Below, in pieces: positions 11,332 through 24,400 of a stretch of DNA of 64,000 nucleotides. Source of the stretch: Dioscorea cayenensis subsp. rotundata (taxonomy: Eukaryota > Streptophyta > Magnoliopsida > Dioscoreales > Dioscoreaceae); assembly GCF_009730915.1 (NCBI RefSeq), contig NC_052487.1, positions 19,026,529 to 19,090,528 on the forward strand, written 5' to 3'. How positions within the stretch are numbered: the first letter of the stretch is position 1; each line of letters begins with the position of its first letter. The notes beneath the pieces were generated by a model, which did no database searches, was not told the DNA's origin, and saw only the letters and a list, made by a program, of their open reading frames with translations. A program made the translations under genes and the position numbers.

Positions 11332-13409
11332 ATGCCAAGATCAAAATTGAAGGACATGAAGGTAATCCGATCTGAAACAAATACCAGTCACAATGCTGCT
11401 ACAACCAATGAATTTGAGATCTCAACTGGTCAAATGCCTGATGCTCAACGTCGCACCTCAACTCATTCATCATCAGATACTGATTCAAATCGTAATGGAG
11501 ATGATGAAAATGAAGACCATGATAAAATAATTGAAAATACCAGTGGAGTGGTTAATGTAAAAACAGGTATTTTGTGCAATTGATTTCCAAATACAACTTT
11601 TTGAGTAATGGGTTAAACCATTTTGTCTTGATGAATGGGCACATGAATTGTTACAGTTGACAATGCGGGTCATCAGAAGGAAGAGGGACGAACAACTTTG
11701 AAGGAGTTGTGGGCACTACCTCCGGGGAGAGAAAGTGTTGGTCGAGTGCAAGCGGGCTTGGACAACCAATTGGGCCTCGAGGCACAATTGTTCTCTTCAT
11801 TCCTAGGTATGATCGCTCGATCTAGCCGTAAGATCGGGTCTTCAATACGAGAGTTGGCATAAAGTGCCAAAAAAACATTGAAGGATGAACTATTAAACTT
11901 CATCGAGGTATACTTTTATGCTTATATTTGTGTTATGCATAAGGTATTCTTTTTTATATAATGATATTATTAAGGTCATAATATTTGCTTGAAACTATTT
12001 TTGGTTATGAAATAGACACGCTTTTAGTTCTTGAAATCCCAAAAGACTATGTGCTCAAGTCTTTGGGAAAGAAATGGAGGGACAACAAACATGATTTGAA
12101 GAGAAAAATATTTCAAAAAGAGAGGATGGGCTGCAAGCAAATAAAGAAAAAGCATCCGGAAGGGACCCATGAATGGGCAATGGGAAGAATTAGTTGATTT
12201 TTGGTACTCGAGGAAAGGGGAGGTGCGAAAAAAATATTTTTTTATTATAAATGTAATTATCATGGTATCTTACATATGTAATTTAATGTTCATGTTATTA
12301 TCGTAAATCGAATCAGGTTGGGGTTTCCTCGAGAAAGCAACAAAAAGTACACACACACTACGGTTCAAAAAAAGTTTCATGAGAAAAAGAAAAAGGAAAT
12401 GGTAAAAAAATTGTTAAGTCTTTCAATATTCAATAGTATTATCCAAAGAGTATGCTTTGCTAGAAACCATTACTAATCTATAATTTCTTGATTTAGGAAC
12501 TCGAAGTGGAAAGAAAAATAGGACGCTTTCGAGTTTTTTTCAAAGCAACCCACACTAAAAAAGATGGTTCATATTTGAATAAAGAGACAGAAGAGATTAT
12601 GGTACTAAGTCTCTGGCCATTATTTTTCCTTCTATTGATTTCTTAAGAAATGGCATTTGCTAAAAAGTCTTTTACATAAATGTAGGAAAAAGGCAAATGA
12701 AAAAAACTATCCGAATATCAATCAATCGATGGGGATGAGGGAATGGTTGAAACGTAAATTTTTGACTCAAGTGATTGGAAAAAGAGCGACATGGCCGAGT
12801 AAGAGGGCTTGGATTGGGTCCTACACCAACTTCATATTACGGCCATTCAGATAGTCGTCGTCTCACAACATGTAGTGGTCATTCATCTGAGTGCATAGAA
12901 TTTCGCCAACAGATGAATGAAAAGTTCCAGAAGATGGAAGATGAGCTTGGGCAAGAACGTGCTAATTACAACGCTCTTTATACTTTCTTGCAACAACAAT
13001 TCCCAGGAGCGACTATTCCCCTGCCTACCATAGGTGGATCGTCTTCTCAATCGCAGGTATTTCAAACTTCTAAACTAGTAATCAGTTACTTTTTGGATAC
13101 TTCCATAATCAGAAGTTATTATTTCATTTATGTATTTGTGTGTGTATAATTGGGTGATACTCTCTATAAGTTTATAGTATTTATTTATTGATCCATTCCT
13201 AATTTTCTGTTGCCAAATTATATATTAAACATATAATTCTAATTATTGCAGAATCAATGCATCGGATCGCAGACCCCTAAGGCTAACACAGCCGGGTCTA
13301 GTGTGCATGTTCAGGTAATATATAGTACATTAAACATATAATGTTGTGTGGTGTTTAATACTAATACTCTAAATTATTCTTGCAGAATCAGGCTTCTCCA
13401 GAACATTGA
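11332..13409 (+). pseudogene. CACTA-associated transposase_24 (TnpA-like) pseudogene
   Basis: Exon-like pieces with GT/AG borders are: 11332-11566 (acidic Ser/Thr-rich start), about 11656-11907 (contains GRTTLKELWALPPG), about 12016-12221 (contains VLKSLGKKWRDNKHDLK), about 12317-12402, 12498-12600 (ELEVERKIGRFRVFFKATHT), about 12687-13055 (coiled-coil-like FRQQMNEKFQKMEDEL), about 13252-13314, and 13386-13409 ending NQASPEH-stop. The order and motifs fit the plant Ptta/En/Spm transposase_24 family, an accessory DNA-binding protein of CACTA elements. Breaks are a TAA plus small indel near 11860, a one-base insertion near 12172 that knocks out the following QWEELVDFW frame, a frame change near 12385 and another near 12780. 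It cannot make the full protein. Confidence 0.7.
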
Positions 13410-13759
13410 TGCACTCTTAGGAGGTTCGATGATCAAGACCGATGAATGCTTGATTTTTTTTTCCCCACTTTTTTATGAGATTTTATATGAACTTTGAATG
13501 TTCTTCGTGTCTGAGTTTTCCACTACAATTGTACCTATCATATTTTGTTAAATATTTGTGATTGTGAATGAGATTGAAGATCTCGAAGTTGATTAAATTT
13601 ATATATCATTATGGTATTCACATACATGATTGTACATTATTTATTGCCTTCATATTTCTTTTTATTAATGAAGTTTAATTTGGGTTTTAGGTAATATTCA
13701 AATTTATTACAGGAATTAAATGCAAAAATCTGAAAAAAAAATATTACAGGTTTTATCCA

Positions 13760-14200
13760 ATTACCGGCGTTTTTATTTTAAAACGCCGGCATAATCAACA
13801 AAGAAATAATATACAGATCGCCGTATTTTCGCGGCGTTTATTCAGAAAATGCCGGCCCATCGGCGGCGTTTTATTACTTAAACGCCGCGAATAAATAAAA
13901 AATTCAGTGTCCAACTATGTATTTTTGCCGGCATGTTTCTTGATAAACGCCGTAAATGTTGTGGCGTTTATATATCAAACGCCGGCGGAACCAGGCTACT
14001 CTCGAAGAACCAGCTTCGACATTGCCGGCGTTTTACGATCAAACGCCGGTCATACTAGCGGCGTTTTTCGATAACAAACGCCACTACTTTAGCGACGTTG
14101 GTTTGCCCGGCGTTTTCGCCGGCGTTTTCCAAAGTCGCCCTGAAGTGATTTACTGGCGTTTATAAACGCCACTAAAGGTAAAAAAAACGCCGGTGAAGAA
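13760..14200. repeat. CACTA subterminal repeat region (GCCGGCGTTT)
   Basis: At least fifteen copies of GGCGTTT/AAACGCC, many extended to GCCGGCGTTT, occur in both orientations within 440 bp. GC content jumps against very AT-rich flanks. In CACTA elements such subterminal motifs bind the TnpA-type protein; that role here is inferred. Confidence 0.75.
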
Positions 14201-14216
14201 CTAATATGTTGTAGTG

Positions 14217-14569
14217 ACAATAACAATAACAATAACAAATCCTGCAGAAATACTCAAAAGAAGGTTCAAGGAATGGTAGAGACACTTCAAGATGAACACT
14301 AACAATAACCTATACATTGTAACTCTTGGATTTTTACAATTTCTCTGGTGTCCATCTGCAAATTACATCAAGCTTGATAGATATCAAAAAATAGCAAAAA
14401 AAAAACAAACAATTTAAGAAGAAGAAAAAGGCTCAGATCTTGTCCCTCTGTTCTTTTGCATGGATAAACACGAATAAAGGGTTGCAACTAAAGTTGCCAT
14501 GCCACCCGATTTCTATACTCTTTTATAGGGCAAATCATCATGGCCAAGACCATCATTACTAAAGATTAA
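14217..14569. other. Short non-coding interval
   Basis: It begins with (ACAATA)n directly after the CACTA right end. No gene or element was recognised. Confidence 0.5.
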
Positions 14570-14896
14570 GAGTAATGCTATATAGAGCGAAGCAACCACA
14601 CGAACCAGCCATGTCGAAAGAAAGAAATACATGATGCAACAAAATTATTCATGTAGATAAAATATCAACCAACATAATTAGAACAGAGGCTCAGATTCAA
14701 CAGTAATGATGTTCTCCTTCCCCCTCCCTCTACAACAATAAGAGTGGCGGTTGCCTACTAGGCCATCCAAGCCACTATGCCATCGGTGTAGAGAGACGAG
14801 GGCATGATAGAAATTTTTAGGGCATCATTGCCTCTGTACCTAATTTCAAGGCGAGCCGGGCTTTTGTGCCAAGAAATTCAGAGATCCAGCCACACG

Positions 14897-14940
<44 letters not shown>

Positions 14941-15361
14941 ACATGAGAGAGACACAGACTAATGCCGATCTGTGCCCTAGTTTCTCTTCAAAGCCAAACG
15001 AGAGAGGGGTGGCGGCCGGATCACAGAGCCACACGAGAAAGAGAGAGAGAGAGAGACAAAAACTAGGGCCGATCTGTGCTCTAGTTTCTCTTCGAAGCCA
15101 AATGAGAGAGGGGCGGCGGCCGATCGCGGGGGAGGGAAACGGCGGCCGGAAGAGAGAGAGAGAGTCCCACACGAGAGATACAAAACGCTGCCCTAATTTC
15201 TTCTGGGAGAGAACCCCAAGTGTGAGAGAGAGAGAGAGAGATGCCCTCGTTTTTTGTTTCTCCTTTTTATTTTTTAAAATTAAAAAAAAATTGACACGTC
15301 ACCAGCCACATCATTCGTGTGGCTGGTTCGTGTGATGGCTTCGCCTCATATAGCATTACTC
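14570..15361. mobile_element. 792-bp inverted-repeat element with internal GA-rich tandem units
   Basis: The ends form a 42-bp inverted repeat with about 37 matches: left 14570-14611 begins GAGTAATGCTATAT and contains CACACGAACCAGCCA; right 15320-15361 is its reverse complement. Inside are two good copies and one partial copy of a unit of roughly 120 bp containing GCCGATCTGTGC, CTAGTTTCTCTTC and GAGAGAGGGG (about 14890-15025, 15030-15150, partial 15165-15240), separated by (GA)n tracts. No transposase is encoded and no clear target-site duplication was found, so the superfamily is undetermined. Confidence 0.7.
14894..14937. repeat. (GA)n microsatellite
   Basis: About 22 GA dinucleotides inside the inverted-repeat element. 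Confidence 0.9.
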
Positions 15362-17786
15362 AAAAAATATATCATGCATGCATGAGTTTTGACTTGAAAT
15401 TATCTCTCCGAAGTATGTGCATCTTGGAGAAGGGATGTATCAAGATATATATCTATATATATATTTTATATAATTTATATTTTTTTATCTGTTGTTATTA
15501 ACGGAATTTTACATACCAAGAAATTTAGTCATTTCACAAAAATTTATAAAAAATAAATTATCTTTCCAAAATTACCCTTAATTTATATCTTTACATTTTT
15601 CTCTCATATTTAATTCCAACAAAAAAAATTGAATAGGGTGTTAATGATAATTTAAAAAAAATAATAAATATTTCTTAATATTTGAAAATGACAGATAAAA
15701 AATAATATAGATTTGTAAAAAAAAAGGGAAAGAGTATTATTTATAATGAAATATTAATAATCAACCACTCTCAAAACACTTGTCATTGGACAAGGAAATA
15801 AAATAACTCAAGTTTAACTCCAAGTACAAGTGAAGTTTCGAGTTTCAACAAATATAATGGAGCTAACTTTTAGTAATTTAATTAAACTTCGAAATATGAG
15901 ATGAAAATAATCATATGGAGGCAAAACTTTTAGAGAAAACAATGTGATAGATCTACAAACTCAGAAACCAAAGGCTCATCATCAAGTTACGAGTAAACAA
16001 CCATATCTTTTACAGACAACCATGGCCAGGCACCTTCCCTTTAGAGAATAAATTAAAAAAACACATACACACAAAACACTTTGTTAATTATGATCTATGA
16101 TCCTTTAGGTCAATGCTTTTGTTGGTACTTGACACATCCTCCTTTCTATGCCTCTGTAATTAGTGCTCCATTTTCTTCTTTCTATGCATGCCTTTGAATT
16201 TAGTGCTTTTCTCCTTTTGGAGGTTAGTGCTTTTCTTCCTTTTGCCATTGAAGTTGGTGTCAACTCTCTCTTTCTCTGTAACAGGTGAACAATTTCAATG
16301 GACCCAGATGTCAACCTCTCAGGGGGTAACCATGATGCAAGAGCACTTGGGGTGAACAGGAACATGCATGCCATGCATGGCAAAGTGTTTATATTATATG
16401 GGTAGCATTCAAGCAAGTGAGAAATAGAACATGCATATCATTGGCACATACTGTTGTTCTCTTCTGTCTATGGCTAATAGACAAACCCATCTTTTCAAAA
16501 CCAGCCAGACAAACACACAGAATGTTTATCTAAAAATGGTAATGAACACAATATATATTATGATCATCACCACCATGCAGACAACATGATGGTATTCTGC
16601 AGACAATCAAGTAGGGACTCATGTCAAGCAGTATACTTGATAGGAATGAGACATAATTAAGTAGTGCATTTCTTCTGTTATGAATGAAGACACACCTAGT
16701 GCTGCCAGCCATGAGAGAAGCACACTGGTGCAACTTTGTTGTTCTCTTGCTCTACCTTCCCTACATCCAAGAATGGGCTGCATATGCACCTCAATAATGC
16801 TAATGTTCTAGAGTTTTCCTTCTATATTGAACATAAAGTAAACAAGTATTGAGCATAGCTAGTGTATATCTAACTAATTAGGTATGAAAAAATACTAGAG
16901 AAAGGTGGCCATGCATGCATGCAAAAGTTTCAGATATTTATATATATTTATATATATTAATTAATATATATGTATACAGTAGTGTTCTTTTGGTACTGTT
17001 GCTCTTGATATTTACCTAACCTAGGTAGATCATTTTATAGCTGGGAATGAAAGGTGCAAAAGTTGTCTTTTATAGGAGATGGTGCAGTGGTCCAAGCATG
17101 CACAGATGAAAACAAAGTTTTGTTGATGATATGCAGCTAGCTAGCTCTCCATTCCATTGCCATCCATTTCATTGGTTTTGGAAGGTTGGTGCAAGTTGCT
17201 CATTTGACAGGTCTCTCTCTGGTGCATCATGGCATGTTATTCTTAGGCCGGCAAGATCCTTGCTATCAGGATGAGCATCCTTACAACATAAACTAATGTA
17301 AAACCATTGGACTAATTCATAATGCTTTTCATGGTGTTCATATTTTGTCTTTAAATAAATATATATTATACTTGTCTTTTTCTCTCAACTCTGTCTGATT
17401 CATCCTCCAATGGTTGCATCACCAGTTGACAGTTTATGTTTACATTAACAATTAAAAAAAAAAAGATGGAGGCAGTGTTTTTTTTAATTGATTAATTTGT
17501 ACAAAGATCATGCAGTACTATCTCAACTTTGCTCACCTAAGCTGAAAGGACATCCATAGTGTTCTTTATATATCTTTTAGATTAATTTTTTTTTTAAGAA
17601 ATATGGACAAATTTCAGATGGAATCAACCTTGGAGTTGGGAGGAAGAATGAAATATATTGCAAGAGTGATCTTCTAGAAAATTGTAGCTATAAATACTGT
17701 ATATATATATATAACAAAAAAAAGGAAAAATTAAGAAAAAAACATAACGTTCTCTGTTCTAATCTCTATTGTTAATTTACAGCCAT
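15362..17786. other. Intergenic, downstream of the MATE gene
   Basis: AT-rich with short homopolymer and TA tracts. No supported gene, RNA gene or transposon end was found. Confidence 0.5.
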
Positions 17787-19273
17787 TCATCTCTCCATCA
17801 CGGACATCTTATTTTCAATCAACGGTTGAAAACAAACCTCCTCATCTCTATCTTCATCTTCATCTCCATCTTCATCAACTCCCTTCTCATCAACCAAACC
17901 TTTCCCTTCCTCCATAATCTTCAAGTCACAGTTGTGAACCTCAATATTCCCATAAGTGAGCAACTGGGCCCTACGAGCCTGAGCCTCCCAATCAGTGGTC
18001 CCCACTATATAAATCATAAACCCAGCACAACATATCTGGGCAGCAAGCAAGCCCATCCAAAGCCCACAAAACCCAAGACCAAGCCCAAGTCCTAGTCCAA
18101 CCGCAACCGGCATTCCCACCAAATAAAACGCACCCAAATTTATCCGGGCCGCATGTGCCGGCCTGGCACTCCCACGCAACACACCGCACCCAACCGTTTG
18201 AGGACAGTTACCGACCTCGCACAGCCCTACGATCGGCAACGCAGCAGCTGTCAGCCGCACGATCTCCCCGTCCTGAGTAAACATCCGGCCCCACCGTTGC
18301 CTAACTCCGGCAGCAAAGCCCATTGCGATGAAGCCCAATAAACCCGCAAGCCCAACAGCGACTCTAGCTGCTGACCTGGCTCGACCGGGCCTGTTCGCAC
18401 CGAGCTCGTTTCCAACCCGGGCCGAAGCGCCCGAACCCAACGAAGAGGGGAACACGTAGACCAAAGCAGTGGTTTGGATTAGAACGCCCATGGCGGCGAT
18501 AGCGGGTTTCGGGTCGGGTAAAAGCCCGCAAAGGATGATGAGGAGCTCGTACCACCACCACTCTAAGCAAACTGAAGCGCAGCTTGGGGCCGCGAGACGG
18601 GCTAACGGGCCCCACCCGGTAAGGCAATCTCGGATGCTGGGATAACGGGTTTGGCGGGCGAAAGGGAGGAGAGTGAGAAGCATGAAGAGGTTGGAGGTGG
18701 CAGAGGCGGCGGCGACGCCGGGGACACCAAGGTGGAGTTTTGAGGCGATGAGGTTGGCGGGGAGGTGAACGGCGGCGGAGATGGCGGCGGAGAGGGTTAG
18801 CGGACGAGTGATGGATTGGGAACGGAGGTAGATGCGGATGGGGTTAATGAGAGAGAAGGAAAAGAGGTCAGGGAGGGAGAAAAGGAGGTAGCTTTGAGAG
18901 AGAAGAGAAATATCATGGTCTTGATTGAAGAAAGTGAGGATCTTGGAGGAGTTGAGCCAGAGGAGGGAGAGAGGGAGGGAGATAGAGAGGAGAAGGAGAG
19001 AGGAACGGAAGAGAGAGAGTGAGAGAAGGTCAGGGCGGGAAGCACCGGAGGCTTGGGAACAGAGAGGTTCGGCGCCGAGAGAGAGGCCGGAAAGGATGGA
19101 GTAGCCGGTGATGTTGGCGAAGGCGATGGCAAGGGAGCCGGCGGCTAGAGGGAGGTCGCCGAGAGAGCCTAAGAAGAGCATGGAGATGATGGAACGAGAG
19201 TAGAGAAGGAGAGCAGTGAGTGCTATGGGGAGTGAGAGGTTTAAAAGTGATGTTGCTTCTTGGAAAACATTGA

Positions 19274-19306
<33 letters not shown>

Positions 19307-19334
19307 CATTGTTTGGGGTGGTAATGGAGTGCAT
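17787..19334 (-). CDS. MATE / DETOXIFICATION-type multidrug and toxin efflux transporter
   Basis: A single uninterrupted 515-aa frame encodes a polytopic membrane protein of the MATE family (plant DTX), which exports organic cations, metabolites or hormones using an H+ or Na+ gradient. About twelve hydrophobic segments span residues 28-455. Family signatures include LSLPIALTALLLYSRSIIS near residue 33, SGLSLGAEPLCSQASGA near 82, CLEWWWYELLIILCGLL near 259, GSGASARVGNELGANRP near 302 and CEVGNCPQTVGCGVLRGSARP near 363. The intronless structure and the CLEWWWYE motif fit the DTX48-52 clade, which in Arabidopsis includes ADS1/ADP1-type transporters; the exact orthologue is not determined. The start is the first Met before an Asn-rich leader, 94 bp downstream of a TATA box. 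The tail carries a very acidic Asp/Glu stretch near residues 480-497. Transport substrate is unknown. Confidence 0.93.
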
Positions 19335-19427
19335 TATATTGGTTAGGTTGGGAAAGGTAAATTAAAGGATGGGGATGTGTGAGAAATGGGAAGGGGAAAT
19401 GTTTGGTTGTTTGGAGTTTGGAAGCAG

Positions 19428-19435
19428 TATATATA
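19428..19435 (-). promoter_or_regulatory. TATA box of the MATE gene
   Basis: TATATATA flanked by GAG on the minus strand lies 94 bp upstream of the ATG, leaving room for a leader of about 60 nt. It is the only well-placed TATA-like site in the proximal promoter. Confidence 0.6.
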
Positions 19436-19439
19436 GAGA

Positions 19440-22400
19440 GGGGCAATGAATGGAAAGAGGGGGGAAGGAGGGAGACAATGCATGGGTTTGAGAGTGTTTG
19501 ATTTTATTTTATTTTATTTTTTTATTTATTTGGGTGTTGCCCAAAGAGGAAAGTTGTGCACTGACTTTGAACTTCTTTTCTTTGGGTTATATTTGAATGA
19601 ATCAATGAGACTATGAGAAGGTATGAGACCTTTTTTTAAAAATAAAATTTTGCTTCTGTAGTACATTTGTTGTTTTGTTTTTGGGGAGGCTAGATTCTTG
19701 CTTTATGTTTGCCAATAAGTCTTATAGAGGACTTTGTGTGTGTATATATGTATTATACTTGTACATGCTCAAATGAGTCAGACTGAATGTTCTAATTAAC
19801 TTTATGTGTGTGAACAGCATATGCATGTACGTACTTAGGATTGGATTTGGATTTGGATTTTGAAAGGTGGAGAGTGTTGCTATTGGCTAAAATTTATGGG
19901 ATGTGATATGAGGATTTATGCGGAATAATAATAATTAACCTTTTTATAAGTTGAAGAAAAGTTTTACATGGAGATTATTTTCACAATGCAAACAATGATA
20001 TTTGACACTAGTGTTAATGTCAAATATTTGAGAGGAGCATTAAATTGAAATTTTGTTTATTGATTATTAATTTGTGTGATATTTTAAATAAGAGGGTATT
20101 AGATATTTTAATATTGAAAATTTATAGTGTTTGTGTTTTATGTGATTTTGCTCTTGTAGCATGTAAAATGAGTAATTGAATTATATTTGCATGAGTAGAT
20201 ACACAATGCATTGAAAGTTTATTAAGGTAAAAAAATAATTAGTATAAGAGTTGAGATTGACCAAAATTTATTGGAGCTGATTTGATCAATCTTACATTAA
20301 AACCTTATATTAGTTGAGTAATTATTGAGGCTAATAAACTTTACAAAATGCAATTGGTAATTTTTGAAATATATTACTATCATGTATTAATTAATTTGAG
20401 GAGCGCATTTAAAAGAAAGAGGATTGTTTAAATTGTGAACCTTATGAAAAGGGAATATTATTTGACAATTTTATTTATGTTTTTAATGGAGAATATTGTA
20501 CGCTCAACTTAAAAGTTGGACGGTTTGATTGGTGATCCTTAGTCTAGTGTTTGAGTTCTTTTTGATTTTTTCATCAAGTTTAAGGGTCCTACATAAAGTT
20601 AATTTCTTTGATGTACCTCAACCTTTTCTATGTTCTACTTGGGTCTACAATCTTATAATAGAATTATATATCATTCAAACCATATAATAAAAAGGAGAGA
20701 GCTAGTGATATTAATCAGTCTCACTTGAAAAACTAATATAAGAGTATTACTATTTTAAAACTACATAGATATGTAACAAATTGTTGCATTTTCAATTACT
20801 TTTCAAACACCCAACATCCTTTCCTCTGTACTTTCATGTACATTTTATGGTTTGATAATTAAGTTGAAAGTAGAATATTGGCCAAGAACTATATATGCAT
20901 CATTGTGATGATAAAATAAAATAAAATAAGATGACAACAGTATGGGCAAAAAATATATTTATATCTAAAGATACATGTGGTACCTATTCATATTTCTGAA
21001 TGATCCTCAAAATTAACATCATTTTCTGAGCTTCACCATTCACCAACTTGTACATATATATATTAGCTAATACTCCATAAAGAAACACAGCCATGCTAGT
21101 TGTTGCCACAAGGCCAACTTGAACAAACATGCCAAACAGCATGTCTCATCAATATAAAATATATACATACAGCATGCATGCCTTGTTGCCCTTATCTTCA
21201 ACAAGACATACTTAATCACTAATCTAGATCTTTATATATATTAAGCTTCATCTTTGAACTTACAAAGATTTATGAGTGATATATATATACAGCTAGTCAA
21301 CAATACATCTCATTAATAAGCATAAAAATATCATGACCATGATAGAGAAAAGATGTTGATCCTCATCACCTTTCATACTTCCAGTCTAAATATGGCCAAC
21401 ATGGTGGCAAGTGGCAAGTGCTTCTGTAAAGTATCACGGCACTATGACGTGATCTTTCATGGGACTTTAATTAGTTTTAACCCTATATATATATATATAT
21501 ATATATACGTGTGGCCAAAGGCCAGGTTGGTAACAAGGGAGACAGTTCCCCACCATGCACCCAGCCATATGCATGCAAAGTCCATTAATAAACATAAGCA
21601 AACAAGTTTAGAAATTAGGGTTCCATACAGAGGTGGCTCTTGAATACGATGATGATGATGATGATATGAAGATAAAGTAAGGTTAGCCAACCAGAAACGA
21701 AGTGGTGTGTGTGTGTCAGTGTGTGTGTGTCTATATATATATATATAGAGTCACAGTCCTGATGACTTTAGGTTCCACTATATATTTGAGGTTTATGGGA
21801 TACGTGGTGAATGTATATAAGAATGCATGTCATATAATTGCACTAGAGTGAAAGTGGGATCTATAAATACAAATATTTATATATACGTGTGTGAATGATG
21901 CATCAAAGTTTTTGTATGTTGTTCATGAAAAGATGAGTAACATATATATATACTGATTAAGACTAGTTGTATGAAGATGTATGTATTGCTGGTTATTGTC
22001 ATGTGGGACCATGAAAGCATGGAGACGGTGAACGTACTTGAAGCCGCATAAAAGCTAGAGCATTTCAAGTGCATGCCATTGTTTATATCCATTATACACA
22101 CTAGTGTTCATTAAATAAATCTAGTTGCCCACACTATATCTAGCTAGGAGAGCCACACACACACCACACTTTGAGAACATTAATAATATATAATAAAACT
22201 GAGCTAGCTCTGTGCTTTCATAACCAGCCATGATTTGACTGAAAAATTCCCTTTCATTTTCATGTTACAGTGATTATTAACCTTGGTTCATTGTACTCAG
22301 ATTAATTTAATTAACTTAACTAAAAATCAACTCTAGAAAACGGGGCTTTGACTCCATGCATGATTCTTAAACTAGTTCATACTTGAGCTTTTCTCTACTT

Positions 22401-24368
22401 TGAAGGAAAGAATTTAAGCATCTTTCCTGACGTGGATTGTAAAGGTTTATCAGATAAGAATGAAAAAAAAGAATATGAGAGATGAGATGAGATGAGATGA
22501 GATGGATCTACGTTAGCTCATTTGATAAATTCTATCTATCTATCTATCTTTATATACAGTACGATAACCATTAATCTCTTCATTTAAAAATAAAAATAAA
22601 TAAATCACAAATTTATTGAAAAAAAAAAGCTAATCTTTTCATATTCAAACTTTGCTACTGCATAACTATTGATGCATGTCTAAACTTTTATGATAAATAT
22701 ATATGGGGAGAGAAGTGGGGGTATGTATGAATAATTTATATAATTAATTGTGGGTGTCTTGTGGATTAGATATATATATATCATCCTACCCCACTAACTA
22801 ATAAGACATATAAATTTGTTGCTTTACTCCCACTTGATGTTGGATGGATGGAAACAGGTCAGCCATGTCTGGTTCTCCAACATTTTGAAAGGGATTGGAG
22901 AATGTTGACCAGTGATTGTGATGCATTTCCCATGGAGTTGAATTAGTGATGTAGCCATTAAGTTTCTTATTGCATGTTTTATTTATGATCATATATATGT
23001 ATATATATAATTGAACACATCATAAAGCTATTTTGAAGATACAAATTAATTCTTTTTATTTCTCCAATCATGCATCCCCCTTATGGTAGGTTGTTTAAAA
23101 GAAATTTGGTTCTTATCCCTCTTGAGTTGGGTGACTTAAAGATTTGGGTTTTAATAAATAATTTTGTATTAACTAAATAACATTAAAAACATATACTAAA
23201 TTTAATAATTTGGTTATGGAACAAGTCAAAACAATCAATTCCTTAAGTGAAGTCACATTATTTGTAAACATTTAATTTGGCCTTCATGACCCTGTCGTAT
23301 TTGTTTTGAATGTATTTAATTGGAGTTATCTTGCTTTATAAAATACTTTGTTTTTTGTAAATTTCGGTGTAACTTGAACTACTCCAAAACCCATATGTAA
23401 GTGTATTTCAACTTACAGTCAGATCAACCCTACATCTACAACATCTAACAAAAAACCAGATCCAACCACTAGCCCTGTGAAGAAGATGTGTATTTACCTA
23501 ACTAGCCTAATTAAGCCCTTAAATGAAAGGAAAGGAAAGGGCCCATTTAAAGCCCAAGAGAAGTTAAGTCCAGGTCTTGTGAACTTTGGTCCAGTTATCT
23601 GAAGCCCAAGAAGCCCTTGGCCTATGCCTCCTACATATATAGCCCATAATGGATCTATGGATTTAATTCTAATTTAACATTTGTTTTATTTTTATTTAAA
23701 AAAAAACATTGTTTGTTAAATACGATTATTTTATGTTTATATCTTATCACCTTAACTCATATTTGAGATATCATAACATTTAACTCGTCCATGCATTAAT
23801 TTCTCTTTTAATATATATATATATATATAATTTTATAAATCAAATATGTCACTACACACCCACATTATTACGTTTTCACCACTTATTAAAAGAGAGTTGA
23901 ACCCTCGACTTTATTCATGTGAGTCAGATATTGATGATTTTTTATATATTTTATACCGCAAAATATTTGAAATATTTGTTGGTTTGTGTTCTTTTGTTAC
24001 TAATTTTTTTAACATTGTTAACATTTGTCTGCATGGGTTAATGCAAATAAAAATCCATATTTACATGAATATAAAGATTTAAGTAAAAAAATAAAAGAGA
24101 AAATTATTTTTTTAAAATTAATTCTCAGGTCAAAACAAAACTCTGTTCCACCAACAATTCCATCTAACAATTTTTGTCCTTTTATTAAAAACAATTGAAC
24201 CATCTATTACTCCAAAAAGTAAAAAAAGAAGAGTTCTTTAAAAACAGAAAATAATGATGGTAATGTAAAGTTTAACACTTTGACCAACAACCTTACACAT
24301 CTATCTATGTTTTTCAAACTCTTCCCCCAAACTCAACATCTAACACAAGGTCTTGTTAACACCAAAAA

Positions 24369-24400
<32 letters not shown>

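Larger units (their letters stand above)
11332..14216 (+). mobile_element. Decayed CACTA (En/Spm) element, 3' part
   Basis: The right end is ...TTGTAGTG at 14216, the reverse complement of CACTACAA, the hallmark terminal motif of plant CACTA transposons. Just inside lie many subterminal copies of GCCGGCGTTT and its reverse complement (13760-14200). Further inside is a multi-exon pseudogene of the plant transposase_24 (Ptta/En/Spm) type. No matching CACTACAA left end or TNP2 transposase was seen upstream, so the element is either truncated or its left end lies beyond the gap at 6766-7765. The base triplet after the right end is ACA, the expected position of the 3-bp target duplication. Confidence 0.75.

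Noticed and set aside
18153..19132. Several 60-110-codon frames overlapping the MATE gene on both strands
   Set aside because: Shadows of a GC-rich, low-complexity coding sequence; the 515-aa minus-strand frame explains the region.
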